Part shown: positions 12,375-20,707 of the stretch, in pieces
Layout of the letters: the number at the start of each line of letters is the position of its first letter
Numbering within the stretch: the first letter of the stretch is position 1
Assembly (NCBI RefSeq): GCF_022049065.2
Contig: NZ_CP095743.1
Coordinates: forward strand, 1,689,001 to 1,753,000
Source of the DNA: Niallia sp. Man26
GTDB taxonomy: Bacteria; Bacillota; Bacilli; Bacillales; Cytobacillaceae
Reading direction: 5' to 3'
Length of the DNA stretch: 64,000 bases
The notes under the pieces: model-generated
The model's input: the letters and a program-made list of their open reading frames with translations, nothing else
The model's database searches: none
What the model was told of the DNA's origin: nothing
Translations under genes and position numbers: made by a program

Positions 12375-13874
12375 ATGAGCGAAAGAGAAACTAACACAGA
12401 TGTTTTCTTAATTGGTACTGGAATTATGAGCGCAACATTGGGGACACTTCTGAAAGAATTAGTACCTGACTGGAAGATTACAGTATTTGAGAAGCTTGCT
12501 AACACTGGAGAGGAAAGTTCAAACGAATGGAACAACGCGGGAACAGGGCATGCGGCACTTTGTGAGCTGAACTATACGGTTGAAAAGCCAGATGGCTCCA
12601 TCGATATTAGCAAAGCAATTAACATTAACGAACAGTTCCAATTATCCATGCAGTTTTGGTCTTATTTAGTAAACAGTAAGCGCATACATAACCCGAAAGA
12701 CTTTATTATGCCATTACCGCATATGAGCTTAGTGGAAGGGAAAGAGAATGTAGAATTCTTAAGGAAAAGATTTAAAGCGCTGTCAAACAATCCCTTATTT
12801 CAAGGCATGGAGTATTCTGAAGATCCGCAAAAACTGAAAGAGTGGATTCCCCTCATCATGCAGGGAAGGAATATAGAAGAACCGATAGCAGCAACTAAAA
12901 TTGATTCTGGAACAGATGTTAACTTCGGGGCATTAACAAGGATGTTATTTGATCATTTAGGCAGCAATGGTGTAAAGATTAAATACAAACATAGTGTTAA
13001 TGATATAAAAAGGACTCGTGATGGCTTATGGGAGCTAACAGTCAGAAATCTTGAGCGAGGAACGGTCGAACGCCATAAGGCTAAGTTTGTCTTTATCGGA
13101 GGCGGAGGCGGAAGCTTGCATCTTCTTCAAAAAACCGGTATCCCTGAAAGCAAGCATATTGGAGGATTCCCGGTAAGCGGAATTTTTATGGTGTGCAACA
13201 ATCCAGCTATCGTTGAGCAGCATCATGCAAAAGTTTACGGCAAGGCAAAGGTTGGCGCACCGCCAATGTCTGTTCCTCATCTAGATACAAGATTTATTGA
13301 TAATAAAAAATCGTTGTTATTCGGACCTTTTGCCGGCTTTTCACCAAAGTTTTTGAAAACTGGTTCTATGTTTGATTTAATCACCTCTGTGAAGCCAGAC
13401 AACATTATCACAATGTTATCAGCAGGTGCAAAAAATATGGGATTGACTAAATACTTAATTCAGCAAGTTATGTTATCAAAAGAGCAGCGCATGGAAGAAC
13501 TGCGAGAATTTATTCCGAATGCAAAACTAGAAGATTGGGATTTAGTAGTAGCAGGGCAGCGTGTTCAAGTGATTAAAGATACCGAGGATGGCGGCAAAGG
13601 AACACTGCAATTCGGCACAGAAGTTATCACAGCCTCCGATGGTTCGATTGCAGCATTGCTCGGTGCATCACCAGGTGCTTCAACAGCTGTTCATGTCATG
13701 CTTGAAGTAATCCAAAAATGCTTTCCGCAGCATTTTAACGAGTGGGAGTCAAAAATTAAGGAAATGATCCCATCCTACGGTCTATCCTTAATGGAAAACC
13801 CTATCCTTTTAGAAGAGGTACATCATGCAACAGCAGAGGCACTTCTATCGAGTGCAAAAGAACCTATTCTTTAG
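12375..13874 (+). CDS. mqo: Malate:quinone oxidoreductase
   Basis: A 499-residue membrane-associated FAD enzyme that oxidises malate to oxaloacetate and passes electrons to quinone. The N-terminal dinucleotide fold [11 protein letters not shown] and the hallmark [20 protein letters not shown] stretch identify [17 protein letters not shown] and [11 protein letters not shown] further along are also family motifs. Length matches the usual ~500 aa. AAGGGAAGG precedes the ATG at good spacing. It is monocistronic, with the long regulated leader upstream and a terminator downstream. Confidence 0.95.
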   Translation: MSERETNTDVFLIGTGIMSATLGTLLKELVPDWKITVFEKLANTGEESSNEWNNAGTGHAALCELNYTVEKPDGSIDISKAININEQFQLSMQFWSYLVNSKRIHNPKDFIMPLPHMSLVEGKENVEFLRKRFKALSNNPLFQGMEYSEDPQKLKEWIPLIMQGRNIEEPIAATKIDSGTDVNFGALTRMLFDHLGSNGVKIKYKHSVNDIKRTRDGLWELTVRNLERGTVERHKAKFVFIGGGGGSLHLLQKTGIPESKHIGGFPVSGIFMVCNNPAIVEQHHAKVYGKAKVGAPPMSVPHLDTRFIDNKKSLLFGPFAGFSPKFLKTGSMFDLITSVKPDNIITMLSAGAKNMGLTKYLIQQVMLSKEQRMEELREFIPNAKLEDWDLVVAGQRVQVIKDTEDGGKGTLQFGTEVITASDGSIAALLGASPGASTAVHVMLEVIQKCFPQHFNEWESKIKEMIPSYGLSLMENPILLEEVHHATAEALLSSAKEPIL

Positions 13875-13889
13875 TTGAAAAGCTAGTAG

Positions 13890-13920
13890 AGATGCTTTCT
13901 ATCAGGAAAGCATCTTTTTA
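13890..13920 (+). terminator. Rho-independent terminator of mqo
   Basis: AGATGCTTTC and GAAAGCATCT pair around a 6-nt loop followed by T5. Confidence 0.9.
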
Positions 13921-14045
13921 GTGGAGTTAAGTACTATTCTGGTATATAATGGAATTCTGATATCAGAAAAGATTATGCCAAGGGAAGTTTGGGTAAAGGA
14001 TTATAAGCTGCAAAGAAACAAAACATTTCATTGGAGGTTAGAGAG

Positions 14046-14888
14046 ATGCCAAAACTTACAGTTGATACAGTCAATAATGCACCAGTTGTTTTAAATTATG
14101 AAGACCATGGAAGCGGAAAACCGATTATTTTAATCCATGGCTGGCCGCTGAGTCTCCGTTCATGGGAACTGCAAGTGCCTGCCCTGATTGAAGCAGGGTA
14201 TCGTGTTATTGCATATGACCGCAGAGGTTTCGGAGGGTCATCTCAACCTTATGAAGGCTATGACTATGATACTTTTGCTAAAGATTTGCATAAATTAATT
14301 GAACATCTAGATCTTCAGGATGTTACACTTGTCGGCTTTTCAATGGGCGGCGGGGAAGTGGTCCGCTATATTAGTACATACGGCGTGGAACGTGTGAAAA
14401 AGGCTGTATTAGCAGGTGCGGTGCCTCCTTATCTGTATAAAACAGAAGGTAATCCAGAGGGTGCTCTTGATGATGCAACAATTGAAGAGTTTTTGAATGG
14501 TGTGCAAAAAGACCGTATCGCTTTCCTTGATAACTTTACACATAACTTCTTTTCTGCAGGAGAAAGAGATGGCCTTGTTAGTGAACCATTCCGTCTTTAT
14601 AATCGTGATATTGCCGCGTTCGCATCACCGAAAGGTACGCTTGAATGCATTAAAGCATTCTCCTATACCGATTTCCGTGAGGATGTAGCAAAAATCAACA
14701 TCCCGACTTTAATCATTCATGGCGATTCAGACAATGTCGTTCCATTCGAAGCAAGCGGAAAGCTGTCCCATGATATGATTGAAGGCTCTGAACTTGCCGT
14801 CATTGAAGGTGCCCCGCACGGTTTTAATGCGACACATGCAGAGCAGTTTAATAAAGAATTACTTCAGTTCCTTGCTAAATATAATTAA
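14046..14888 (+). CDS. Alpha/beta hydrolase, non-haem chloroperoxidase-like
   Basis: A 280-residue alpha/beta hydrolase. The oxyanion motif LIHGWPLS, nucleophile elbow VGFSMGGGE (Ser), acid loop IIHGDSDNVVP and the catalytic-His region GAPHGFNATH are all present. YDRRGFGGSSQP near residue 60 is typical of the cofactor-free haloperoxidase/esterase subgroup. The frame opens at a TTG at 14031, but GGAGG at 14033-14037 points to the ATG at 14046. The real substrate is probably an ester; peroxidase activity in this family is often a side reaction. Confidence 0.88.
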   Translation: MPKLTVDTVNNAPVVLNYEDHGSGKPIILIHGWPLSLRSWELQVPALIEAGYRVIAYDRRGFGGSSQPYEGYDYDTFAKDLHKLIEHLDLQDVTLVGFSMGGGEVVRYISTYGVERVKKAVLAGAVPPYLYKTEGNPEGALDDATIEEFLNGVQKDRIAFLDNFTHNFFSAGERDGLVSEPFRLYNRDIAAFASPKGTLECIKAFSYTDFREDVAKINIPTLIIHGDSDNVVPFEASGKLSHDMIEGSELAVIEGAPHGFNATHAEQFNKELLQFLAKYN

Positions 14889-14892
14889 TAGT

Positions 14893-14930
14893 TAAGACAG
14901 CAGATACGTTTATCTGCTGTCTTTTTTTTG
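14893..14930 (+). terminator. Strong Rho-independent terminator
   Basis: AAGACAGCAGATA and TATCTGCTGTCTT pair perfectly around CGTT, followed by T7. It ends the hydrolase gene. Confidence 0.92.
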
Positions 14931-15039
14931 CCGCTAGTTAGAAAGCATTCCTGAGCTTTAAGAAATAAACTACAGCAAAAATAAGCTGTGCAAAAGGAGT
15001 TTATATATAAAAATATCTAATCAAAAACAAAGATAAAGC

Positions 15040-15237
15040 GGCAATATCCTTTTAACAACCTACTACTTATCAAGGATATTCAAGAGCTGATAAAGATACA
15101 AACATCCTTAATAAAAAGCAGCTAAAATGTTCAGCAATCAGATTAGAGCAGATTATCACCAACTTTGCTAGTGAAAGAAGAATTGGATCATCAAATTAGC
15201 ATCTTGCTAAAAGAAATGAAAAGTTAACTTACATAAT
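15040..15237 (+). other. Possible decayed small gene
   Basis: Short open stretches in three shifting frames read like fragments of one helical protein: KDIQELIKIQTSLIKSS, then RLEQIITNFASE, then EELDHQISILLKEMKS ending in TAA at about 15225. The last stop is followed by a perfect hairpin at 15240. No intact start or family was recognised, so this is a weak suggestion of a frameshifted remnant. Confidence 0.25.
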
Positions 15238-15239
15238 AT

Positions 15240-15287
15240 AAGACGAAAGAGAGGCATATACTTAAAAATCTGCCTCTCTTTCGTCTT
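15240..15287 (+). repeat. Perfect 17-bp inverted repeat (orphan terminator-like hairpin)
   Basis: AAGACGAAAGAGAGGCA and TGCCTCTCTTTCGTCTT are exact complements separated by 14 nt. There is no T-tract on either strand and no intact gene upstream. It may be the terminator of the decayed gene just before it, or part of a lost element. Confidence 0.6.
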
Positions 15288-15352
15288 GTTTACCAAATAA
15301 TCTTGATTTTTTATGTAATTGGAAAAAGAGAATTCTTTCCTAGCAGGATGTA

Positions 15353-15499
15353 GTGTTTAATTTATTTGCTGTGATGTGTGGGGCAATTGTTAGAGCGGGC
15401 TGGTCAGTGATGCTGTTTTTCTTTTCCACATCTTACACATCTGTCGGAGTAATAGCTGTATTTATGGTTTCTTTTAAAAAAGCAAATAATGGACATTAG
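15353..15499 (+). other. Possible hydrophobic mini-ORF or remnant
   Basis: A GTG-initiated frame of 48 codons encodes one or two hydrophobic segments ending SFKKANNGH. No convincing ribosome site precedes it and no family was recognised. The rest of 14931-15711 shows no gene. Confidence 0.2.
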
Positions 15500-15711
15500 C
15501 TTCACATTAATCACCTGCCCTTTAGCTAGTTTAGTTTCATTCTATGCGGAGAATATGAACAACTTGTTAATGATTCGTTAATAAATTATAAAAAGACAAG
15601 AACTAAAAATAGAGCAATATATTGCAATAAGGTTGCTTTGTTCCTTTGTGCATATATCGAGGGTTTTGAGAGCATGTTAAAAGATAATATGTTTATCGGG
15701 AGGGACCATGG

Positions 15712-15960
15712 ATGTTAAAGGGAGAGAAATGTGAAGGCCTTGCATGTAAAGTGCGTGGCGCTGATAAGCTTTTCCCCTTTACTTCATGGGATAAGCCAGA
15801 TAAAGTTTATTGGTTTTGCAGTGAACATCTTAAAGCAGCTGCAGCATTTAGTAATAAAGAGAAACAGGCATTTATGCACTATTACTCCGATCCAGAAAAA
15901 CGAAAATGGCTTCCGGAAAAGTCACGGCAGCTTTATGAAAAATATAGTAAAAATATGTAA
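15712..15960 (+). CDS. Small CX4C...CX2H protein (putative zinc-binding)
   Basis: An 82-residue protein with Cys7-x4-Cys12 near the N-terminus and Cys36-x2-His39 in WFCSEHLK, followed by a charged helical C-terminus. A second member with the same pattern is encoded at 48429-48677 (KC-x4-C-x2-RG ... WYCEEHLK), so this is a small paralogous family. The four residues could bind one zinc. CGGGAGGG at 15697-15704 lies 7 nt before this ATG, favouring it over an ATG in another frame at 15708. Function is unknown; protein-protein or nucleic-acid binding is possible. Confidence 0.7.
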   Translation: MLKGEKCEGLACKVRGADKLFPFTSWDKPDKVYWFCSEHLKAAAAFSNKEKQAFMHYYSDPEKRKWLPEKSRQLYEKYSKNM

Positions 15961-16048
15961 TCGTCGCGCCTTTTGTTCCTTAAAAATACTCAAAACTGTT
16001 TAGTACGATACTTTACGGGTATTTAATGAACAAAAAGGAGTTTTAAGG

Positions 16049-16423
16049 ATGAAACTGAAAAGCAATCGTTCCTATTACGCAGTAGCTGGTATTTCTACGG
16101 CCATCGTTATAATAGCTGTATTAACTTTATCCTCTAACTCTACTCCAAAAACAACGGCAGAGTCAGTTTATAAAGAGCCGGAAATTATTACAGAAAATAA
16201 TAGGAAAGTAATAGAAGATAATGATGAAGCAAAACAAACAATCTCTGCAACAATTATCAGCAAAACACAGGATGGGCAACATTTTTCAGCAGTAAATAAT
16301 TATGATGAAAAGGATATTGTTCTTATTGATAAAACAGAAGCCTTCCAACAAGGTGATAAAGTATACATCACATTTAAGGAAGAGAAGGTGGATAATATAA
16401 AGCTCATTAAACGAGCACCTTAA
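16049..16423 (+). CDS. Membrane-anchored extracytoplasmic protein, unknown function
   Basis: A 124-residue protein with a short basic N-terminus and one transmembrane or uncleaved signal segment (about 10-29), then a low-complexity acidic linker and a C-terminal ~60-residue beta-rich domain containing GDKVYITFKEEKVDNI. The domain looks OB-like or SH3-like, but no family is assigned. AAAAGGAG precedes the ATG. It is flanked by its own terminator. Confidence 0.7.
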   Translation: MKLKSNRSYYAVAGISTAIVIIAVLTLSSNSTPKTTAESVYKEPEIITENNRKVIEDNDEAKQTISATIISKTQDGQHFSAVNNYDEKDIVLIDKTEAFQQGDKVYITFKEEKVDNIKLIKRAP

Positions 16424-16456
16424 AATCAGTTCAGCCGATGAGCTGATTTTTCTTTT
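16422..16456 (+). terminator. Rho-independent terminator
   Basis: AAATCAG and CTGATTT pair across a loop overlapping the stop codon of the preceding gene, followed by T-rich sequence. Confidence 0.7.
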
Positions 16457-16515
16457 TACTCTCAAACAAAAAGCATCTTGATATAATAGGAAATATCCAC
16501 TTAAAGGAGATTAGT

Positions 16516-17187
16516 ATGATGGAAAAGTCTATTATTATTGCAAGAGGCGGAGAACAGCAAAGCAGGCTGGAGACTTACTTTCAGAAGCTAGGAGCAAAGA
16601 CAATGTCCTTCCCTATTTTGAAAAGCACGGAGCAAGAGTTACCTATTGAGCTATTTTCATTGATTGCGAAGAAACATCGGTTGATTTTTTTAAATCCAAC
16701 AAGCATCCAAATCTTTTTCAGGCAATATACAAAGAGCGGCATAACAGCAAACCTTCCAGAGCAAATCGAATATTTATCAGAGAAATCAAGAAAGGTATTA
16801 GAGGCAAGAGGAATAAAAGCAAATCTTGCTTCCTATCAGAAGGAGCAACCCGCTGTTCTCCTTGGGCATGATTATCAGCACAGCAATGTATACTCCGAAG
16901 ATGATTTACTTATACATACACATCATATCGGACTAGACTTCTCTTTTGAAAAAGAAATGAGTAAAACGCTGAACGAAACAGATTGGCAAACAGTCATTTT
17001 CCCTAATATGCTGTCTATTGATTTCTTTGTAAAATATTGTAAGACGGTAGCAGATTTTGATTATACGCAGCTTGCACTTGCTACAGTTGGGAAAAAGGTG
17101 CAGGAGTATGCTTTTGTGCACGGTTTTAGCAAAATTGATTCAGAAATACAGGCTGAACTCTTAAAAGGTGACTGGAAAAATCTATAA
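16516..17187 (+). CDS. Uroporphyrinogen-III synthase (HemD)-like protein
   Basis: A 223-residue protein with the two-lobed HemD layout: an N-terminal lobe starting IIIARGGEQQSRLETYFQKLGA and a C-terminal lobe with VIFPNMLSIDFFVKY and LALATVGKKVQEYA, which match the TSxxxV...F and IGxxTAxxA regions of the family. It lies outside any haem operon and conservation is low, so it may be a divergent second copy with another role, and catalysis is uncertain. AAGGAG is well placed. The gene is monocistronic between two terminators. Confidence 0.6.
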   Translation: MMEKSIIIARGGEQQSRLETYFQKLGAKTMSFPILKSTEQELPIELFSLIAKKHRLIFLNPTSIQIFFRQYTKSGITANLPEQIEYLSEKSRKVLEARGIKANLASYQKEQPAVLLGHDYQHSNVYSEDDLLIHTHHIGLDFSFEKEMSKTLNETDWQTVIFPNMLSIDFFVKYCKTVADFDYTQLALATVGKKVQEYAFVHGFSKIDSEIQAELLKGDWKNL

Positions 17188-17189
17188 CA

Positions 17190-17230
17190 AAAAATGCCCT
17201 AGTCTTAAATAGACCGGGGCATTTTTCGCT
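17190..17230 (+). terminator. Rho-independent terminator
   Basis: AAAAATGCCCTAGTC and GACCGGGGCATTTTT pair with minor mismatches around a 7-nt loop; T5 follows. Confidence 0.82.
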
Positions 17231-17239
17231 TACTTCTAA

Positions 17240-17347
17240 TTAGCCTAGATAAGATACACCGATGATGATCAAAAGAATAAATAGAACAACGATTAGTGCA
17301 AAGCTGTTGTTATACCCTCCACCATTTTCTTCATAACCTCTTGACAT
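17240..17347 (-). CDS. YjcZ-family small sporulation protein
   Basis: A 35-residue product starting [19 protein letters not shown], with a polar Gly/Asn/Tyr-rich head and a single hydrophobic helix ending GVSYLG. This is the pattern of the YjcZ/SscA family of tiny spore-associated proteins in Bacillus. GGAGGTGAG precedes the ATG. It is too short for most gene callers. SscA in B. subtilis helps spore-coat assembly; a similar role here is inferred. Confidence 0.85.
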   Translation of the reverse strand: MSRGYEENGGGYNNSFALIVVLFILLIIIGVSYLG

Positions 17348-17497
17348 GCCTCTCACCTCCGAACATCAGGTATACAACATCATATGAAGTTCTGTAAAAG
17401 AGGAAATGGACAAGAATACAGATTAGGATGAAAAGGAGAAAAATGAGCATTCTAACTAGTAGAACAAAGAGAAATGTGGAATAGAGGTGAACATACT

Positions 17498-17929
17498 TTG
17501 AATACGGAGCAATCGATAAAAACATTAAATAAGTTTCTACAAGGACAATTCATGGGAATTCATGCATATGAGCATTTTATTGAGAACTTAGAAGATACGT
17601 CCTTAAAGCAGTCCTTTTCAGACATATTAACAGAACATACGAAAAATGCCCATATCATTTCAGACAGAATTCACCAACTAGGAGGAGAACCAGTCACGAA
17701 TGAAGGGGTAGTCGGCAAGGCAGAAAGCTTTATCGGCAATTTATTTGATCCAGACAATGGGGATGAAGTGATTATTAAACATGCCATTAAGGGTGAAAAT
17801 TTGTACGGAATAAAAATGTCTGAACAGCTTGTTCGCAATAAACTTGATGAGGACAGCCTTCAAATAGTTCATCAAGTTTTAAATAAGGACCGTGAACATG
17901 TTGATTATTTAAAATCATTAATACATTAA
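17498..17929 (+). CDS. DUF2383 / ferritin-like four-helix protein
   Basis: A 143-residue protein from the TTG start (151 aa if ATG at 17474 is used). GAGGTG at 17484-17489 is 8 nt from the TTG at 17498 and lies inside the longer frame, so TTG is preferred. The all-helical sequence has YEHFIENLEDTSLKQSF and EHTKNAHIISDRIHQLGGEP, matching the DUF2383 domain, a ferritin-like bundle with Glu/His pairs that could hold metal. Related proteins are often stress or sporulation induced. Function is unproven. Confidence 0.78.
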   Translation: MNTEQSIKTLNKFLQGQFMGIHAYEHFIENLEDTSLKQSFSDILTEHTKNAHIISDRIHQLGGEPVTNEGVVGKAESFIGNLFDPDNGDEVIIKHAIKGENLYGIKMSEQLVRNKLDEDSLQIVHQVLNKDREHVDYLKSLIH

Positions 17930-17937
17930 GCTCTTAA

Positions 17938-17978
17938 AGAAACACTAGAAGGCAGCGAAACTGCATTTTAGTGTTTCT
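17938..17978. terminator. Shared hairpin between convergent genes
   Basis: AGAAACACTA and TAGTGTTTCT form a 10-bp stem with a 21-nt loop between the DUF2383 gene and the convergent membrane gene, whose stop codon it overlaps. T-tracts are weak on both strands. Confidence 0.5.
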
Positions 17979-18438
17979 CCTGTTTTACAGTGAAATTTTT
18001 ATCAAGGAATATTTGGAAGCCATAGTTCAGCATAGAATAAGCAAAGGCCGTATAAAACAAAAATATTGGTTTCACTTTTTTTAGTTTATATAATCCGATT
18101 TTATCCAGAAAATAATGTAAAGGAAAAGCAAACAGTAAATCAAACACTAAGTTGAAAATGGTATAGATCCAAAACCTTCCGTAAGTAAAATGAAACGTCC
18201 ATAAATTTGCTGCGAAAAATGGACCGAGAATAAACGTCAAGGCATTGTTCGTTGCTGATTTTTTCCCGCCTTTTACCTTCCACAATTTATATGTTCGGCC
18301 AATCATGTCTTCAATTAACAGGACGGCAGTAGAAAAAATCGTTACTGGCAAAAATTTAAGAAAAGATTTTCTTGGCAAAAAAAAGATTGTTGACCATGAC
18401 AAGAGTATCATGCCGCATCTTATAAATAGCGTGACCAT
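17968..18438 (-). CDS. Multi-pass membrane protein, unknown function
   Basis: A 156-residue hydrophobic protein with about four membrane segments and a positive loop (KLWKVKGGKKSATNN) in the middle. AAAAAAGGAGTC on the minus strand is about 9 nt from the ATG encoding MVTLFIRCG; the longer frame back to 18504 lacks a site. Size and layout resemble the CBO0543-like membrane protein at 26878-27465, but sequence similarity is not evident. It converges with the ferritin-like gene and is divergent from the LOG-like gene. Confidence 0.65.
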   Translation of the reverse strand: MVTLFIRCGMILLSWSTIFFLPRKSFLKFLPVTIFSTAVLLIEDMIGRTYKLWKVKGGKKSATNNALTFILGPFFAANLWTFHFTYGRFWIYTIFNLVFDLLFAFPLHYFLDKIGLYKLKKVKPIFLFYTAFAYSMLNYGFQIFLDKNFTVKQEKH

Positions 18439-18642
18439 ATGAAAGACTCCTTTTTTCACAAAAAATGTATAATTAATTTGGTAAAAAATCCATCTTCTAA
18501 GCATTAGCTTTTGTCAGCACGTCCTTCTTTATGTAAATTATGAAGGTTTTTTGTAAAAATAGTGATAGCTGTTCCTAATCACCTCATAACATTTTATAAT
18601 AAGAGAGGAAGAGTCCGTTTATTAAGTAAGGGGGAATTTATG

Positions 18643-19224
18643 ATGAAAAGAGTAGCAGTGTTTTGTGGTTCAAGCAATGGCAGTTCTCCTATTTACGTAC
18701 AAGCAGCAAAAGAATTAGGAATGGAGCTAGCCAAAAGAAAGATAGAGCTAGTTTATGGAGGTTCAAGCATCGGATTAATGGGCAGTGTTGCTGACGCTGT
18801 ATTAGAAGCAGGAGGTACAGTGATTGGCGTGCTTCCTGAGTTTCTTGAAAACAGAGAAATTGCACATAAAGGATTAACCGAATTGATTACTGTGCAATCG
18901 ATGCATGAGAGAAAAGCAAAAATGACCGAGCTGGCGGATGGATTTATCACATTGCCAGGCGGTGCTGGAACAATGGAGGAGTTTTTTGAAATTTTCACAT
19001 GGGCACAGCTTGGATTGCACCAAAAACCATGCGGCATTTTGAATACGAATCATTATTATGATCCATTAGTCAAGCTTATTAACCATATGGCTGATGCGGA
19101 GTTTCTGCAGGAGAAATACAGAAGTATCACTATTGTCGAAGAGGACCCTGCTGTAATAATTGACAGGTTTCTTACATATAATCCCCCTAGTATTAAGACA
19201 TATATTACGGAAAAACAAACTTGA
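18643..19224 (+). CDS. LOG-family protein (TIGR00730)
   Basis: A 193-residue Rossmann-fold nucleotide 5'-monophosphate phosphoribohydrolase of the LOG family (B. subtilis YvdD). The N-terminal CGSSNGSSP nucleotide-binding loop, GGSSIGLMGSVADA and the catalytic PGGAGTMEEFFE are intact. The reaction removes the base from N6-modified or plain AMP. Start choice: AAGGGGGA at 18628-18635 is 8 nt from 18643; the adjacent ATG at 18640 is also possible, and a longer frame from 18562 has no site. Confidence 0.9.
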   Translation: MKRVAVFCGSSNGSSPIYVQAAKELGMELAKRKIELVYGGSSIGLMGSVADAVLEAGGTVIGVLPEFLENREIAHKGLTELITVQSMHERKAKMTELADGFITLPGGAGTMEEFFEIFTWAQLGLHQKPCGILNTNHYYDPLVKLINHMADAEFLQEKYRSITIVEEDPAVIIDRFLTYNPPSIKTYITEKQT

Positions 19225-19248
19225 ATTCAGCAGTTAAGAGGTGAAATA

Positions 19249-19770
19249 ATGACAGATTTACGATATCCAATTGGACAATTTACTTGGAATGATGAATACA
19301 CAGAAGATGTGATTGCCTCCTGGCTTGATGATATCGAGCAGTTGCCTGCACAATTGCATCAAGCTGTAATTGACCTTACTGATGAGCAATTAAATACACC
19401 GTATCGTGAAGGAGGCTGGACAATACGGCAAGTTGTCCATCATGTTGCAGACAGTCATTTAAACGCATATACTCGCTTTAAGCTTGCTGTAACAGAGGAT
19501 AGACCGGTCATTAAACCGTATGCCGAGGATAAATGGGCTGAAACGCCTGATTCATTTTTGCCGGTTGATGTTTCCTTACAATTACTAGCTTCCTTGCATT
19601 TGCGGTTAATACAATTACTTCGGTCTTTATCACAAGATCAGTTAGACAGAGCCTTTCTTCATCCAGAGTCTGGCGAAGTAACATTAAAAAGAATTATCGG
19701 AATTTATGCATGGCACGGTAAGCACCATCTTGCCCATATCACAAGCCTAAAGAAGCGGCTAGGCTGGTAA
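19249..19770 (+). CDS. YfiT/BstA-type bacillithiol transferase (DinB superfamily)
   Basis: A 173-residue DinB-like protein beginning with the YfiT signature DLRYPIGQF. The three metal-binding His are visible in VVHHVADSH (about residue 65) and in [11 protein letters not shown] (about 151-157). B. subtilis YfiT/BstA is a putative bacillithiol S-transferase binding a divalent metal. It starts 25 nt after the LOG-like gene with AGAGGTG before the ATG, so the two are probably co-transcribed, and ends at a strong terminator. Confidence 0.88.
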   Translation: MTDLRYPIGQFTWNDEYTEDVIASWLDDIEQLPAQLHQAVIDLTDEQLNTPYREGGWTIRQVVHHVADSHLNAYTRFKLAVTEDRPVIKPYAEDKWAETPDSFLPVDVSLQLLASLHLRLIQLLRSLSQDQLDRAFLHPESGEVTLKRIIGIYAWHGKHHLAHITSLKKRLGW

Positions 19771-19775
19771 ATGAA

Positions 19776-19812
19776 AAAAGGATGCAAAAGCCATGAGCTT
19801 TTGCATCCTTTC
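19776..19812. terminator. Bidirectional terminator between bstA-like and queF
   Basis: AAAGGATGCAAAAGC and GCTTTTGCATCCTTT pair perfectly around CATGA, with T on the plus side and T5-6 on the minus side. It serves both convergent genes. Confidence 0.9.
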
Positions 19813-19821
19813 TATATTTTT

Positions 19822-20586
19822 TTATCTGTTGTCCACTTTTTCTGGATACAGATCGTGGTTCATAAGACGGTGTGTAGCCATTTCTTCAAACTTCGTGCCA
19901 GGCTTGCCGTAATTGCAGTATGGATCGATTGACAATCCACCTCTTGGTGTGAATTTGCCCCATACTTCGATATATCTAGGATCTAATAATTTAATTAGAT
20001 CGTTCATAATAATATTAACACAGTCTTCGTGGAAGTCACCATGATTGCGGAAGCTGAACAAATACAGCTTCAATGATTTACTTTCCACGATTTTTTTGTC
20101 CGGAATATAGCTGATATACATTGTAGCGAAATCCGGCTGTCCAGTAATTGGCTCTGCGATAAAACGCAGGTGGACTATATCATATACATATATTCTTACG
20201 GTCGAATATAAGCATCCTCGCGCTTCCATCCTGATTGGATGTACTCTACTTCCTTCTTCAAGCAGTACTTTTACCCGATTCCTGTTTGAATGGTTTCGAT
20301 AGTCTCTGCACCTTCCTCTAGTTTTTAGAGGCTTGGCTCAGGATTAGAATTTCCTTCCTTCCCTGAGTTCACGAGGTTTAAGCGACAGTGTTTCCACTGA
20401 AGTGTGCCCTTATTGACACAAGCTAGTAAATTCTGGACAGTTGAACTTAACGAAATAATCTCTGTTGACATGCAAGTTGTCTACAGACTCTAATATTTCT
20501 GGATTGTATTCGTAAAGATAGGTTGTTCCTTGGTTACCAAGTAAAGTTAAATCCTCAAGACCTTCTTCATGTTTTCTGCCTGACAT
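19822..20586 (-). CDS. queF: NADPH-dependent preQ0 reductase QueF, interrupted by a group I intron
   Basis: Reduces preQ0 to preQ1 in queuosine tRNA modification. Two exons on the minus strand join to a 166-residue protein, against 165 in B. subtilis. Exon 1 (20586-20416) encodes MSGRKHEEG ... [18 protein letters not shown]. Exon 2 (20151-19822) encodes [17 protein letters not shown] ... YPEKVDNR and carries the substrate-binding region and [11 protein letters not shown]. The join falls between the TGT of Cys57, the catalytic nucleophile (Cys55 in B. subtilis), and the following Pro codon. Read through without splicing, the frame stops one codon into the insert, giving 58 residues. GGAGAG lies before the ATG. 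The leader holds a preQ1-I riboswitch. A gene caller would report only a truncated protein starting inside the intron at 20229. Confidence 0.93.
20152..20415 (-). ncRNA. Group I intron (subgroup IA-like), 264 nt, no homing endonuclease
   Basis: Numbered from its first base (20415, reading down), all core helices can be drawn. P1: the exon end UGUGU plus intron C1 pairs with GGCACA (8-13), with a U.G at the splice site. P2: CAGUG/CACUG with a GAAA loop (17-30). P3: 40-46 with 194-200. P4: CUCAGG/CCUGAG (49-54, 74-79). P6: CCUCUA/UAGAGG (85-101). P7: GACUAU (112-117) with AUAGUC (238-243). P8: AUAUUC/GAAUAU (207-226). P9: CUGCG/CGCAG (247-262). R (GCAGAGACUAUCGAAACC) and S (GAUAUAGUCC) elements match consensus. 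The last base is G, as required. Hairpins between P7 and P3 indicate P7.1/7.2, typical of subgroup IA. No ORF fits inside. Confidence 0.92.
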
Positions 20587-20659
20587 TTTTCATCTCTCCA
20601 TTTCATTTATGCGTTACACTCGAGAATAGCAATCTATAGATATGGCCGGTTTTTTAAGC

Positions 20660-20690
20660 AAAATAAAAGCCACATCCTTATGGACATGGC
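20660..20690 (-). terminator. Riboswitch-linked terminator in the queF leader
   Basis: On the minus strand GCCATGTCC and GGATGTGGC pair (with U.G wobbles) around ATAA, followed by TTTTATTTT. It lies 18 nt downstream of the preQ1 aptamer and upstream of queF, so ligand binding can end transcription early. Confidence 0.78.
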
Positions 20691-20707
20691 AAGCTCACCT
20701 GTATCCA

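Noticed and set aside
20152..20229. Extra N-terminus of the truncated queF call (MEARGCLYS...)
   Set aside because: These residues are intron sequence; true exon 2 starts at 20151.
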